DNA of 64,000 nt from Przewalskia tangutica (lineage: Eukaryota > Streptophyta > Magnoliopsida > Solanales > Solanaceae). A program made the translations under genes and the position numbers. The notes below the pieces were generated by a model, which was not told the origin of the DNA, did no database searches, and saw nothing but the letters and a program-made list of their open reading frames with translations. How positions within the stretch are numbered: position 1 is the stretch's first letter; each line of letters opens with the position of its first letter. Shown one piece after another: positions 20,731 through 32,836 of the stretch. The stretch covers positions 36,990,446-37,054,445 of the forward strand of contig CM056724.1 in assembly GCA_029844215.1 (NCBI GenBank), given 5' to 3'.

Positions 20731-21230
20731 AGCAGGAAATGACATTTGCCTCTTCGGAAAGATAGAGGACATAAAACAGATAGTGACATATAAAGCAGAT
20801 TGTGACATTTGCCCCTTCGAAAAAGCAAGGGACAAAAAGACAAAAGAAGACAGTGACGTTTGCCCCTTCAGAAAAGCAAGAGGCGAAAGCGACATAAAGA
20901 AGACAAGGACGTTTGCCCTTTCAGAAAAGACAAAGACATTTGCCCTTTCAGAAAAGCAAAAGACGCCCTTTCAAAAAAGCAGAAGGCAAGGAATCTTAGC
21001 GCAGATTGTGACATTTGCCACTTCGAAAAAGCAAGGGACAAAAAGACAAAAGAAGACAGTGACGTTTGCCCCTTCAGAAAAGCAAGAGGCGAAAGCGACA
21101 TAAAGAAGACAAGGACGTTTGCCCTTTCAGAAAAGATAAATACATTTTCCCTTTCAGAAAAGCAAAAGACGCCCTTTCAAAAAAACAAAAGGCAAGGAAT
21201 CTTAGCCTTCCATATGTTTTAATCAGTACC
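20731..21230 (+). repeat. Promoter tandem repeats, double 205-bp set
   Basis: Same organisation as 367-840: two higher-order repeats starting near 20797 and 21000, each with TGACG and three or four TTTGCCC/GAAAAGC units. Confidence 0.8.
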
Positions 21231-21440
21231 GTCCACCTGTTAGGACAATAATTCATTCGAGGCCTATTTAAGGCTCTCACTTTATAATTAGGAAGGCATT
21301 CGGAAATTACCCCTCTCTCTCTATAATCTCTCTGCCTAACCTTGTATCCCTCTCTTCAATGCTTTGAATAAAATTTGTAAGTTTTTAAACTTATGTTTTA
21401 AATCTTTAAATTGTTGTTCTTTAATCAGTATTTCGCATCT
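21231..21440 (+). promoter_or_regulatory. Core promoter and poly(A) signal at the 3' end of B(+)
   Basis: TATA box 21265-21272, CT-rich start region, AATAAA 21367-21372. The R tail is A-type (GTTTTTAAACTTATG), whereas the 5' R of this same B unit is B-type, so the unit has mismatched ends. Confidence 0.75.
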
Positions 21441-21497
21441 TCAGAAGAGGCAAGTGAGATTTAAAACATAAGTTTAAAAACTTACAAATTTTATTCA
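21365..21497. repeat. Fold-back junction B(+) | A(-), second copy
   Basis: Inverted R-region arms at about 21365-21404 and 21457-21497 around the same spacer as at 1031-1082. Confidence 0.8.
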
Positions 21498-21930
21498 AAA
21501 CATTGAAGAGAGAGGGATACAAGGTTAGGCAGGGAGATTATAGAGAGAGAGGGGTAATTTCCGAATGTCTTCTACATTACAAGTGAGAGCCTTAAATAGG
21601 CCTCGAATGAATTATTGTCCTAACAGGTGGACGGTATTTATTGAAACATGTGGAAGGCTAAGATTCCTTGCCTTCTGCTTTTTTTAGAGGGCGTCCTTTG
21701 CTTTTTCGAAAGGACAAATGTCTTTGTCTTCTTTTCTGAAAGGGCAAACGTCCTCGTCTTCTTTATGTCGCCGCTTCGCTTTTCGGGCGGCAAACGCCAT
21801 CGTTTCTTTGTTCTTTTGTCCCTTGCTTTTCCGAAGGGGCAAATGTCACAATCTGCTTTATATTTCAGTTGTCTTTATCATCTTTATTGAAAGGGCGCCT
21901 CTTTCTTTTTCGAAGAGGCCACTGTCTACT
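21457..21930 (-). promoter_or_regulatory. Component A promoter and R region, minus strand
   Basis: Minus-strand TATA box TATTTAAG at 21591-21598 is intact. GAAAAGC/TTTGCCC repeats lie at about 21680-21900. Confidence 0.75.
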
Positions 21931-22505
21931 GTCCTCTGTAGGGACCATTGGTCTTACTGAGATTGGATGCTACTTTTTCTTCGTCTTCCAATCTTCTGCT
22001 GCTTCATTTGTTGAAGCTTTGTCTAAGAAATGGGTTTTCCTTGTTCTGGCTATGCATCCTGGAAAACTTAAGATTCGCTGAACTGTTGTTCTTCCTGAGA
22101 ACTTATTTATGCTTGGTGATTTCATCTGTGAATGGCTTTTATTTGGATCATTTAAAACCTTTTAATAGTGAATTAAAATATCCACCACCTGTTTGACATA
22201 AAATATTTGTGGATGACTTTTATGGAGTTGGCAAGAATTCTTCATATTTTTTGCGATCCTTTTCACCCTGAAATCTGGTTGATTGTTTTCGTAAAACTGT
22301 TTTCAAAATCAATGTTTTGATAAAAGATTTATTTCACAAAAGATGTTTTTGTGATACATAGCAGATGAAAACAATTTTCTAATTGTTTAACTGATTCAGA
22401 AATTACTTCCTATTTTGGAGGTATCTATCTTAAAAGGCCTTACGGCTATTTCCACCAGGATACGGCACAGGTCCTTCCGACCTTGCGTGCTAAATCCAAT
22501 GGTAT
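21931..22505 (-). other. Component A intergenic region with hairpin element at 22465-22490
   Basis: Conserved non-coding A region as at 1561-2127. The hairpin at 22465-22490 is the best-preserved 3' copy: GCAC/GTGC outer and AGGTC/GACCT inner stems. Confidence 0.65.
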
Positions 22506-25475
22506 TTAGCCTGACTGGTTTAGTAGTTGTGTCCTAAAGACCATCTTCTGTTTAATATGATCACTCTGATCAACAGACAAAGGATTTATGTAAGGGAATA
22601 TGAGATCTTCTCCCATGGCGGTAGTGTAAATACCATCTGGTTTTGCAGTATATGGTTTTATCTGCGTTAGAAATGGAGTTCCTAAAATGATTTCTTCGGT
22701 TATTTCTTTAGTAATAATAAAACTATTGGTGAAGCAAATACTTTTATTGCAAACCTGGGCTTTTGAAAGCTTATAACTAATTTTTATATCTTCTCCTATA
22801 GCAGAGTAAAGTTTATGAGTACTTTTGTTCAAGTACTTGGTAGGGATTAATCCTTCTCGGATGCAATTCTGATCTGCTCCTGAGTCTAATAGTGCGATTC
22901 TTTCAATAACAAAATCTTGTATTATTATTTTAATGGGGACATGGTAGCTTAATGCTTTGGCCCTGGATATTAATGTTAAGCCTGAATCAGAGTTATTCTC
23001 TGTTTCTTCTTCTTCTTGATCATCTGTAATTAACTGTTTAGAAGTAGATGGTGCCAGAGGATCTTCTGTGAGATCCAAACCTTTTAATAAACTTTTAGCA
23101 AATGCCTCAGTTTCGAGTGAACTGAGCCTTGTTTTTACCTGAAAATTTTCTTCTTTTAGATCCGAAATTTCCCTAAGCAAATCTGCATCAAGTATCGACT
23201 TAGCTTCTTTAAATTTATTAAAGACTCTTTTCATGTCAAAAGGCTCGATTGTCCTTTTTTCTTTTTTCTGGTTGATGATAAGCTTTTTAAGCTCTGTCAA
23301 ATATTTTCTTTTAACATTATCGTCGTCGATGTGATCGATCATGTCAAAGAAAAATTCTTGGCTGCTACTTGAGATAACGCCAATAGTCTGTTTTGTACAG
23401 GTACAGATTTTCCCAGTACATTCACAGTCAAAGCTGGAGGTGGAACTATCTGAACTGTAACCTAAATCTAGTGATCATTCATCACTGTAATAATCATCTG
23501 AAGTTTCTTCAGAGCTATCACTGGACTGTTCTTCATCTAAGATTGTGAAAAGTTTTTCTTTTATCTTAGAATCAATTGCCGATAAATTAATTTTATCTTT
23601 TTTATTATTGGGCTCTTTGCAATTATTGGCCATGTGGCCCGTTTTCCCGCAATTCCAACAATTACCCTTAATCTTGGTATTTTTGCTGGTATTATTTTTA
23701 TTATATCATTTTTTAGGAGTATAATTCTTTTTATACGCTTTGGAGCGGGGTATGTTATGCTTTTTTTTTTTAACCTTTTGATGCTCTTTGAAGGAGCAGA
23801 GATTTTAACATATCTGAAGTCTTCGCAGAAACTTCCTAATTCTCCTTTGGTGGAGTATTTTTGTATCTGATTATTAATCTTTATTGTATTGCACAGTTCT
23901 AGGCCTGTTAAATTAATAAAGCTGACAATATCACCGTATGTCATAACTCCAAAGGGAGTATCGCCATTATAGGCTCTCCTAATATTGGTTCTTACCTTTT
24001 CGGCGAAGAGTTTAGGCAAACCACTAATAAATCTTTATTTCCAATAGTCATGGTTACAATCTGTTCTTAGCATGACCTTGTTAAGGAATATGTCTTTATA
24101 CCATTTAAAATCGTGTAATTTTGGACACGTCAGATTATTAAGAATTTCTAAACTTCTATCTTGGAAAAGTTTTGGGTCTCCAATGAAGTGTTTACCTATA
24201 CAGTATAATAAGGTTGTTGTAGTTTCCCCTTGAATTTCATTACTATATGTGTTATCGATGTTCCTTATTTGGACTGTAGTGGTGGTATTCATGATACCAA
24301 CTTTTATATCATCAAGTAGGTAGTGGTGCCACCAATTTTTTAACATTCCCAGAAACTGAACGAGGATCACGCCACTGGGCATCATCCGTGTGTGTTTTTA
24401 TTTTGTAACTGGTAACACAGACTCTCATTTCATGGAGCACTTTGACAATTTGTCCTTCTGGCATGTCATCTATGTTTCATTCATGGATTTCTTCTCCAGA
24501 ATAGGTGGTTTGGTATGGCATACGTTCTTCGAATAACATGTCGGGAAACGTAGGCCCTCTGTAGTAATGTTTTCCTTCTGTTCCAGAGAATTTTAAAATT
24601 TTATCCTTATCTTTCGAACTAGAACCTTCGGTTAGTACTTTGACAGAACCGTCAGGTTTTTTCGAGGTAGAACCTTCAGTAACTTTTAACTCTTTGAATT
24701 TACTGCTTATCCTGTCTAGCAGGTTGTCTTCTATTTCTTTTCCAAATTCCGGATGGCTATTTGCCGAAAATTGTGGAATCCTAAACAGGGGTTCAGATAA
24801 GGTTTTCCCTTCTGACCTGACTGGGGTACTTCTAAAGGTAGAGGTATTACTTGCTTCTGTAATCTGATTAGAGATAACATGTAATATCTGATTGGTATAA
24901 TTATTTTGTTGGAGAATTTTATTAATATCTTCAACATGTGTGATATCATTTGGATCTTTTATGTCTCTTTTAAAAGGAGTGGCTGTTAAGATTTCACCAT
25001 TAACAGGGATTTTTATTTGTTCTAGCGGGGGTGTTACCGACTCTATAGTCTTTTCACCAGTAAACCATTTCTTTATAATGGTGCTTAGACATTGTCTGTC
25101 ATTATGAAGTTTATCTGTGATTTCAAACCACCTAAAGAATTCTATATTTGCGTTAATTCTGTTCATGTCATTTATCCATGTTTCTTTAAACACATTTCTC
25201 TCACTGAGTGAAAAGGTGCTTACATACCATTTTCTTTTAATGGCGTTTTCTGGATCTCTCCATAATTTATCAATGGTTTTCCAATCGATTTTAAAACCGA
25301 TGTCCTCTCTGATGGTGCCAAGGCTATCTCCACCATGCATTTCACTTCTGGTGGGACTACAAGTCTTTCTATCGACTGGTTGATAGTAGACTTTAGGTAT
25401 GGCGGACGAATAATCTATTCCCTGAACTTTTCGCTCAAGTATAGTTTCGCCAGAATTATCAGAATATTCTTCCTC
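22506..25475 (-). pseudogene. Component A polyprotein fragment: linker, coat protein, protease
   Basis: Second copy of the 2128-5095 fragment with the same 5' truncation. Open pieces on the minus strand: protease (23342-22506, DSG and ILGTPFL kept), knuckle region (24019-23561, frame lost just before the CCHC site), coat core (24385-24035) and linker (25340-24477). Lesions include a stop near 23476, an expanded homopolymer at 23760-23772 and a damaged stretch at 24350-24420. Confidence 0.85.
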
Positions 25476-25969
25476 AAACTTATGTTTTAAATCTTTAAAT
25501 TGTTGTTCTTTAATCAGTACTTCACATCTTATTTTCTTATTCCGCTCCTTATGGTATCAGAGCCATGTTGTTAGAAGTCATGAGTAGCTAAACTCATCCT
25601 ACTGTCCTTAGAGCAGAGTTGTTCTTAAGTTACTAGGATTCTCGTTACGTTGTTCTGGTTCCCTTAGTTACTTTGTTGATACCCTGTTCCGTTCAAGTTT
25701 TCACTTAGTCTACAGTAATAGGCAGGTACTTCCTGGACCGGTTTGGATTTAGCCCGAAAGGTTGGAAGGACTCGGGCCGCATCAGTGGAAGAGTCATGTA
25801 CTAGAGGTTAAGGTGTCAGACCGGCAGGATAGGATAACTGTTAAAGTAATTAAAGGAATAGTAACAAGTATTGTAGAATCCTAATAGCAGACAGAACAAT
25901 AGCTCTAGAAAAGGATAGTAGCCTCCACGTATAGCAACAACACTACGTGTATAAACCTAGAAACCTTTA
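25476..25969 (+). promoter_or_regulatory. Component A R tail, PBS and leader
   Basis: Perfect tRNA-Met PBS at 25552-25567. The hairpin element is at 25752-25777 with GCCC/GGGC outer stem. The conserved motif after it is damaged (ATCAGTGGAAGAGTC). Confidence 0.8.
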
Positions 25970-26273
25970 ATGAAGATGCGCCCAGAGTTTGATTATTTAA
26001 GAGAATATAATTCTCAGATACTTGAAATAGTAATAGAAAGTAATGATTGCAATAAATTGTTAAAAGCAAGTCTTAGAGAACTAGAATACTATAAAATTGC
26101 TAGACCAGCACCAGGTTTAGATTCTTATTGTCAAACGATAATCTGGCAAGTAATCATTGGAAAAATGAACGAACTCTACATGAAGTTAATGATTAAAAAG
26201 ACGGGTTAGCTACCTGGCAAAAAGACAATCTATGTCTGAATACTTAGTCAGGCTTCACACAGTTAGTTATTAA
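25970..26273 (+). pseudogene. P1-A, frameshifted
   Basis: Matches P1 at 5594 for 70 residues, then a net 2-nt loss near 26178-26200 shifts the frame to an early stop at 26209. The TAATG overlap with the next frame remains at 26271-26275. Confidence 0.75.
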
Positions 26274-27154
26274 TGATGAATAATATCAACAGTGAAAACT
26301 TGGCAACTTCAAAGATTGCTAAAGTTGAACAGGATTTGCAGAACTGGAATATTCCAAAAGAATCTTTCAGATCTGTTTATGAAACAGGAAAGTTTGATTT
26401 TATAAAAAATTATAATATCAAAACTTGTGAGTCCACAGTAGCCATTAATAACTCCAAAGAGATTATTAAGTTATTGTTAACAGAAGATATAAACAGATAT
26501 AAAAAAAAAATTAATTTTCTACATATAGGACTGGTACAGATTGCCGTTAAGCCTTTGTATCGTCTGGGTTTAGACACCCCCATATGTCTCTTATTAAGAG
26601 ATGCCAGGCTATTAAACTTTGACGATTCCTTACTTGGAGTCTTACAAAGTAACTTAGCCAGGGGACCAGTTTACTTTAACTGCTACCCAAATTTTTCAGT
26701 AGATATTAATGATCAAAACGTTATGGATACCCTAACGTTAAACATTAAAACCAAAAATATGAACAGTAAGATAAACACAAGATAAATTGCTATAATATAC
26801 AGAGTCTATTACAGGCTAATGAAAACAACCTTAGCTCCAAAAGCTAAACTAGTTAGCAGTAAAGGTGCTACCATGCTTATGGAAGCAAACCAGGAACATA
26901 GTAATATCTTTGTTCCTAGAATGTTAAAATGGAATGAAATTTTAACAAAAGATGAATGGCACTTTGATGCCATTACCCAACCAAAGATAGAACCAGAAAG
27001 TTCTGATATTGAACAAATAATTCAGCATCTAGATGGATCTATTGATTTAAAAAATTTAAAATCCCAAGGAAGACACTCCTTCGCAGCATCTTCTTCTAAA
27101 CCCCAGGAGGAGGAAGAATATTCTGATAATTCTGGCGAAACTATACTTGAGTAA
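26273..27154 (+). pseudogene. Movement protein and start of linker, component A
   Basis: Best movement-protein copy: 170 aa open from the overlapping start, including LLRDARLLNFDDSLLG and GPVYFNCYPNF, to a GAA to TAA stop at 26783-26785. The same frame then continues from 26819 through the linker start (MLMEANQEHS, ITQPKIEPE) to a second stop at 27152-27154. Confidence 0.85.
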
Positions 27155-29010
27155 AAAGTTCAGGGAATAGATTATTCGTCTGCCATACCCAAAGTCTACT
27201 ATCGACCAATCGATAGAAAGACAGGTAGTCCCACCAGAAGTGAAATGCATGGTGGAGATAGCCTTGGCACCATCAGAGAAGACATCGGTTTTAAAATCGA
27301 TTGGAAAACCATTGATAAACTATGGAGAGATCCAGAAAACGCCATTAAAAGAAAATGGTATGTAAGCACCTTTTCACTCAGTGAGAGAAAGGTGTTTAAA
27401 AAACATGGATAAATGACATGAACAGAATTAACGCAAATATAGAATTCTTTAGGTGGTTTGAAATTAAAGATAAACTTCATAATGACAGACAATGTCTAAG
27501 CACCATTATAAAGAAATGGTTTATTGGTGAAAAGACTATAGAGTTTGTAACACCCCCGCTAGAACAAATAAAAATCCCTGTTAATGGTGAAATCTTAACA
27601 GCCACTCCTTTTAAAAGAGACATAAAAGATCCAAATGATATCACACATGTTGAAGATATTAATAAAATTCTCCAACAAAATAATTATACCAATCAGATAT
27701 TACATGTTATCTCTAATCGACATGTACAAGTAATACCTCTACCTTTAGAAGTACTCAACAGTCGTAAGGAAAACCTTATCTCAACTCGCATTAGATTCCA
27801 CAATTTTCGGCAAATAGCCATCCAAAATTTGGAAAAGAAATAGAAGACAACCTGCTAGACAGGATAAGCAGTAAATTCAAAGAGTTAAAAGTTCATCAAG
27901 GTTCTACTCAAAACTCCGACGGCTCACAAAGTACTAAACGAAGGTTCTAGTTCGAAAGATAAGGATAAAATTTTAAAATTCTCCGAATGTAAGGAAAACA
28001 TTACTACAGAGGGCCTACGTTTCCCGACATGTTATTCGAAGAACGTATCCCATACCAAACCACCTATTCTGGAGAAGAAATCCATGAATGGAACATAGAT
28101 GGCATGTCAGAAGGACAAATTGTCAAAGTGCTCCATGAAATAGGAGTCTGTGTTACCAGTTACAAAATAAAAACACACACGGACGATGCCCAACTGGCAG
28201 CGATCCTCGTTTCAGGTTTTACAGGAATGTTAAAAAATTGGTGGGACCACTACCTACTTGATGATATAAAAGTTGGTATCATGAATACCACCACTACAGT
28301 CCAAATAAGGAACATCGATAACACCTATAGTAATGAAATTCAAGGGGATGCTACAGCAACCTTATTATAATCAGATAGGTAAACACTTCATTGGAGACCC
28401 AAAACTTTTCCAAGATAGAAGTTTAGAAATTCTTAATAATCTGACGTGTCCAAAACTACACAATTTTAAATGGTATAAAGACATATTCCTTAACAAGGTC
28501 ATGCTAAGAACAGATTGTAACCATGACTATTGGAAAGAAAGATTTATTAGTGGTTTGCCTAAACTCTTCGCCGAAAAGGTAAGAACCAATATTAGGAGAG
28601 CCTATAATGGCGATACTCCCTTTGGAGTTATGACATACGGTGATATTGTCAGCTTTATTAATTTAACAGGCCTAGAACTGTGCAATACAATAAAGCTTAA
28701 TAATCAGATACAAAAATACTCCACCAAAGGAGAATTAGGAAGTTTCTGCGAAGACTTCGGATATGTTAAAATCTCTGCTCCTTCAAAGAGCATCAAAAGG
28801 TTAAAAAAGAAGCATAACATACCCCGCTCCAAAGCGTATAAAAAGTATTATACTCCTAAAAAAGGATATAATAAAAATAATACCAGCAAAAATACCAAGA
28901 TTAAGGGTAATTGTTGGAATTGCGGGAAAACGGCCACATGGCCAATAATTGCAAAGAGCCCAATAATAAAAAAGATAAAATTAATTTATTGGCAATTGAT
29001 TCTAAGATAA
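27155..29010 (+). pseudogene. Coat protein region of component A
   Basis: Linker to about 27700, a scrambled stretch at 27715-27990 (same region as damaged at 7340-7620), then the coat core open from 28029. A frame change at about 28370 and one missing G inside the zinc knuckle (about 28930) break it: the first two Cys are read in one frame and the HMANNC part in the next. The knuckle DNA is otherwise conserved. Confidence 0.85.
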
Positions 29011-30068
29011 AAGAAAAACTTTTCATGATCTTAGATGAAGAACAGTCCAGTGATAGCTCTGAAGAAACTTCAGATGATTATTATAGTGATGAAGGATCAC
29101 TAGATTTAGGTTACAGTTCAGATAGTTCCACCTCCAGCTTTGACTGTGAATGTACTGGAAAAATATGTACCTGTACAAAACAGACTATTGGCGTTATCTC
29201 AAGTAGCAGCCAAGAATTTTTCTTTGACATGATCGATCACATCGACGACGATAATGTTAAAAGAAAATATTTGACAGAGCTTAAAAAGCTTATCATCAAC
29301 CAGAAAAAAGAAAAAAGGACAATCGAGCCTTTTGACATGAAAAGAGTCTTTAATAAATTTAAAGAAGCTAAGTCAGATACTTCAGTACCAGATTTGCTTA
29401 GGGAAATTTCGGATCTAAAAGAAGAAATTTTTCAGGTAAAAACAAGGCTCAGTTCACTCGAAACTGAGGCATTTGCTAAAAGTTTATTAAAAGGTTTGGA
29501 TCTCACAGAAGATCCTCTGGCACCATCTACTTCTAAACAGTTAATTACAGATGATCAAGAAGAAGAAGAAACAGAGAATAACTCTGATTCAGGCTTAACA
29601 TTAATATCCAGGGCCAAAGCATTAAGCTACCATGTCCCCATTAAAATAATAATACAAGATTTTGTTATTGAAAGAATCGCACTATTAGACTCAGGAGCAG
29701 ATCAGAATTGCATTCGAGAAGGATTAATCCCTACCAAGTACTTGAACAAAAGTACTCATAAACTTTACTCTCCTACAGGAGAAGATATAAAAATTAGTTA
29801 TAAGCTTTCAAAAGCCCAGGTTTGCAATAAAAGTATTTGCTTCACCAATAGTTTTATTATTACTAAAGAAATAACCGAAGAAATCATTTTAGGAACTCCA
29901 TTTCTAACGCAGATAAAACCATATACTGCAAAACCAGATGGTATTTACACTACCGCCATGGGAGAAGATCTCATATTCCCTTACATAAATCCTTTGTCTG
30001 TTGATCAGAGTGATCATATTAAACAGAAGATGGTCTTTAGGACACAACTACTAAACCAGTCAGGCTAA
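28911..30068 (+). CDS. C-terminal part of component A polyprotein: acidic linker and protease
   Basis: Longest clean A protease frame, 385 aa. It opens in the second half of the zinc knuckle (GHMANNC), then the acidic Ser-rich segment (DEEQSSDSSEETSDDYY), the Cys cluster CECTGKICTC (29145-29174), a Lys/Glu-rich helical stretch, and the retropepsin-like domain with DSG and ILGTPFL. It ends with the A-specific SGstop. B equivalents continue from this point into a spacer and RT, so the A terminus marks where RT was lost or never present. Confidence 0.8.
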   Translation: MLELRENGHMANNCKEPNNKKDKINLLAIDSKIKEKLFMILDEEQSSDSSEETSDDYYSDEGSLDLGYSSDSSTSSFDCECTGKICTCTKQTIGVISSSSQEFFFDMIDHIDDDNVKRKYLTELKKLIINQKKEKRTIEPFDMKRVFNKFKEAKSDTSVPDLLREISDLKEEIFQVKTRLSSLETEAFAKSLLKGLDLTEDPLAPSTSKQLITDDQEEEETENNSDSGLTLISRAKALSYHVPIKIIIQDFVIERIALLDSGADQNCIREGLIPTKYLNKSTHKLYSPTGEDIKISYKLSKAQVCNKSICFTNSFIITKEITEEIILGTPFLTQIKPYTAKPDGIYTTAMGEDLIFPYINPLSVDQSDHIKQKMVFRTQLLNQSG

Positions 30069-30640
30069 AAACCATTGGATTTAGCACGCAAGTGCCCAAG
30101 GACTCGTACAGATCCTCGTGGAAATAAATGAAAGGCCTTTTAAGATAGATACCTCCAACATAGGAAGTAATTTCTGAATCAGTTAAACAATTAGAAAATT
30201 GTTTTCATCTGCTATGTATCACAAAAACATCTTTTGTGAAATAAATCTTTTATCAAAACATTGATTTTGAAAACAGTTTTACGAAAACAATCAACCAGAT
30301 TTCAGGGTGAAAAGGATCGCAGAAAATATGAAGAATTCTTGCCAACTCCTTAAAAGTCATCCACAAATATTTTATGTCAAACAGGTGGTGGATATTTTAA
30401 TTCACTATTAAAAGGTTTTAAATGATCCAAATAAAATCCATTCACAGATGATATCTCCAAGCATAAATAAGTTCTCAGGAAGAACAATATTCAATAATCT
30501 TAAGTTTTCCAGGATGCATAGCCAGAACAAGGAAAACCCATTTCTTAGACAAAGCTTCAACAAATGAAGCAGTAGAAGATTGGAAGACGAAGAAAAAGTA
30601 GCATCCAATCTCAGTAAGACCAATGGTCCCTACAGAGGAC
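30069..30640 (+). other. Component A intergenic region
   Basis: As 9737-10259. The hairpin element at about 30080-30125 is degraded and no longer folds as in the other copies. Confidence 0.6.
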
Positions 30641-30892
30641 AGTAGACAGTGGCCTCTTCGAAAAAGAAAGAGGCGCCCTTTCAATAAAGATGATAAAGAC
30701 AACTGAAATATAAAGCAGATTGTGACATTTGCCCCTTCGAAAAAGCAAGGGACAAAAGAACAAAAGAAGACAGTGACGTTTGCCCCTTCAGAAAAGCAAG
30801 AGGCGAAAGCGACATAAAGAAGACGAGGACGTTTGCCCTTTCAGAAAAGAAGACAAAGACATTTTCCCTTTCGGAAAAGCAAAGGATGCCCT
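30641..30892 (+). repeat. Truncated A promoter repeats
   Basis: TTTGCCC/GAAAAGC units ending at the same breakpoint into RNase H as at 10522. Confidence 0.75.
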
Positions 30893-31036
30893 GATGCTTC
30901 TGATATAGGTTACGGTGGTATCCTTAAACAGAGAATACCTCTTGAAACAGTTGAACAGTTAGTAAGATTCACGTCTGGAAATTGGAACCGTACGTAAGAA
31001 TTATAGCACGGTTAAAAAAGAAATTTTATCTATAGT
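30893..31036 (+). pseudogene. Component B RNase H scrap, second copy
   Basis: Same fragment and same two junctions as 10523-10668; here the CAG at the TAG position is intact (AAACAG), so the stop in the first copy arose after duplication. Confidence 0.75.
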
Positions 31037-31717
31037 TTAAATTCTATTCATGTCATTTATCCATTGTTCTTTAAACACCTTCCTTTCACTGAGTGAAAAG
31101 GTGCTTACATACCATTTTTCTTTTAATGGCATTATCTGGATCTACCCATAATTTGTCAAGGGTTTTCCAATTAATTTTGAACCCTGCATCTTTTTTAATA
31201 GTATCGGGGTTATCATCACCATACGTTTTGCTTTTGGTGAGACTATCAGTTTTTCTGTCGATTGGTCGACAGTGAACTTTGGGTACTGCTGATGATGAAT
31301 CTATTTTTTGAATAGTATCATCGGATCTTGCAGAACGTTCTTCCTCCCGGGATTTAGAAGAAGATATTGTGCATGAGTATTTTCTTGTGGAATTATAATT
31401 ATAACTTTTTATAGTTGTCGAACCATTATGAGTTACTGTTTTAACATTAGGATTTTTTGGTCCTATCTTTGGTCAGTGATGACATCCGTGCCATTCGTTT
31501 TCAGAGTTAGTGCTCTGTTCTTGGTTTCCTTCCATAAGTATGGGAGGACCCCTCCAGAACCCAACAAACCTATTCTTTGGTGTTTTCATTAATACTGGAC
31601 TGTATGGAGTCCTCCTAATCGAGTAACAACTCTTTCCCAAGTTGCTAAACTACGAACCCTTACTCTTAATTCTACGTTCTCTTTATAAAGTTCAACCATT
31701 CTATTGATGATTACTTG
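31037..31717 (-). pseudogene. Inverted piece of B: polyprotein N-terminus plus P1 C-terminus
   Basis: Duplicate of 10669-11345 with the same inversion end points. Confidence 0.75.
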
Positions 31718-32836
31718 TAGAATTAAAACTAATGTAGAATTCTTTAAGTGGTTCCAAATCACTAATAAACTCAAAAGTGAGAAGTCCTTAAGCACCATCA
31801 TAAAGGAATGGTCTACAAAAGGAATCCCGCGTAATGAAGATAATTTGTTAGACAGAATTAATAAAAAAGAACTAGAAATTTCTAAGCAAATCACATCGAA
31901 AAAGCCGGTTAGCTTGGCCAAAGTTTCTAAAAAACACAAAGAACCTAATAAAAAGGATAAATCTTCAACAATAGATATTGTGATAGAAGGAAATAAACTT
32001 ATTACAATCCTAAAGCCAGGAGAACAGTCTGATAGAACCAAAACTGGTTCTGATGATTCCACTTCCAGTTTCAACTGTAGTGTCTTTGAAAAGTCAGACC
32101 AGATAAAATGTAAGATTGGTGTTATCTCGAAGGACACCTAAGAATATTTTAATGAAACTAAGTCAGACACTTCAGTTCAAGATTTACAAAGAGAAGTCAC
32201 AAATCTAAAAACAGAAATTCCTACCATGTCCCTATTAAGGTAATAATAAACAAAGACTTTATCTTAGAAAATATTGTGTTGTTAGACTCAGGAGCAGATC
32301 AAAATTGTATTTGCGAAGGTTTAATCCCTACTAAGTACTTAAAGAAAAGTACCCATAAATTATACTCTGCTACAGGTGATAGCATTGAAATCAATTACAA
32401 GCTTTCAAAAGCTCATGTTTGTAATAATGGAGTTTGTTTCACCAACGACTTTATCATTACAAGAAACATAACTGAAGATATCATCTTAGGAATTCCGTTC
32501 CTAACACAAATAAAACCTTATACCGCAAAACTAGACGGTATTTATACCACTTCAATGGGAAAGAATCTCATATTCCCATATGTTAACCCCATTTCTACCG
32601 ATCACAGTGATCACGTTAAACAGAAAATAGTCTTTAGAGTACAACTATTAACCAATCAGGTTAATTATCTAAAGGAAGACCTTAAAATAAAAAGGATAGA
32701 ATCCACTTTAAAAACCCCGGAGGTTATTAACAAAGTAAAAAGTTTACAGGATTCTATGGAAAAAGAAATATGCTCAGAACTCCCAAATGCCTTTTGGAGA
32801 AGAAAGAAGCACAAGAAATCTACCTTATACGGATGA
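31718..32836 (+). pseudogene. Component B polyprotein: linker and protease
   Basis: As 11346-12685, but with a private deletion of about 150 bp at about 32219 that removes the segment just before the protease. The protease frame is open from 32276 with DSG at its start and ILGIPFL. The frame shifts at about 32795, at the spacer to RT. Confidence 0.8.
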
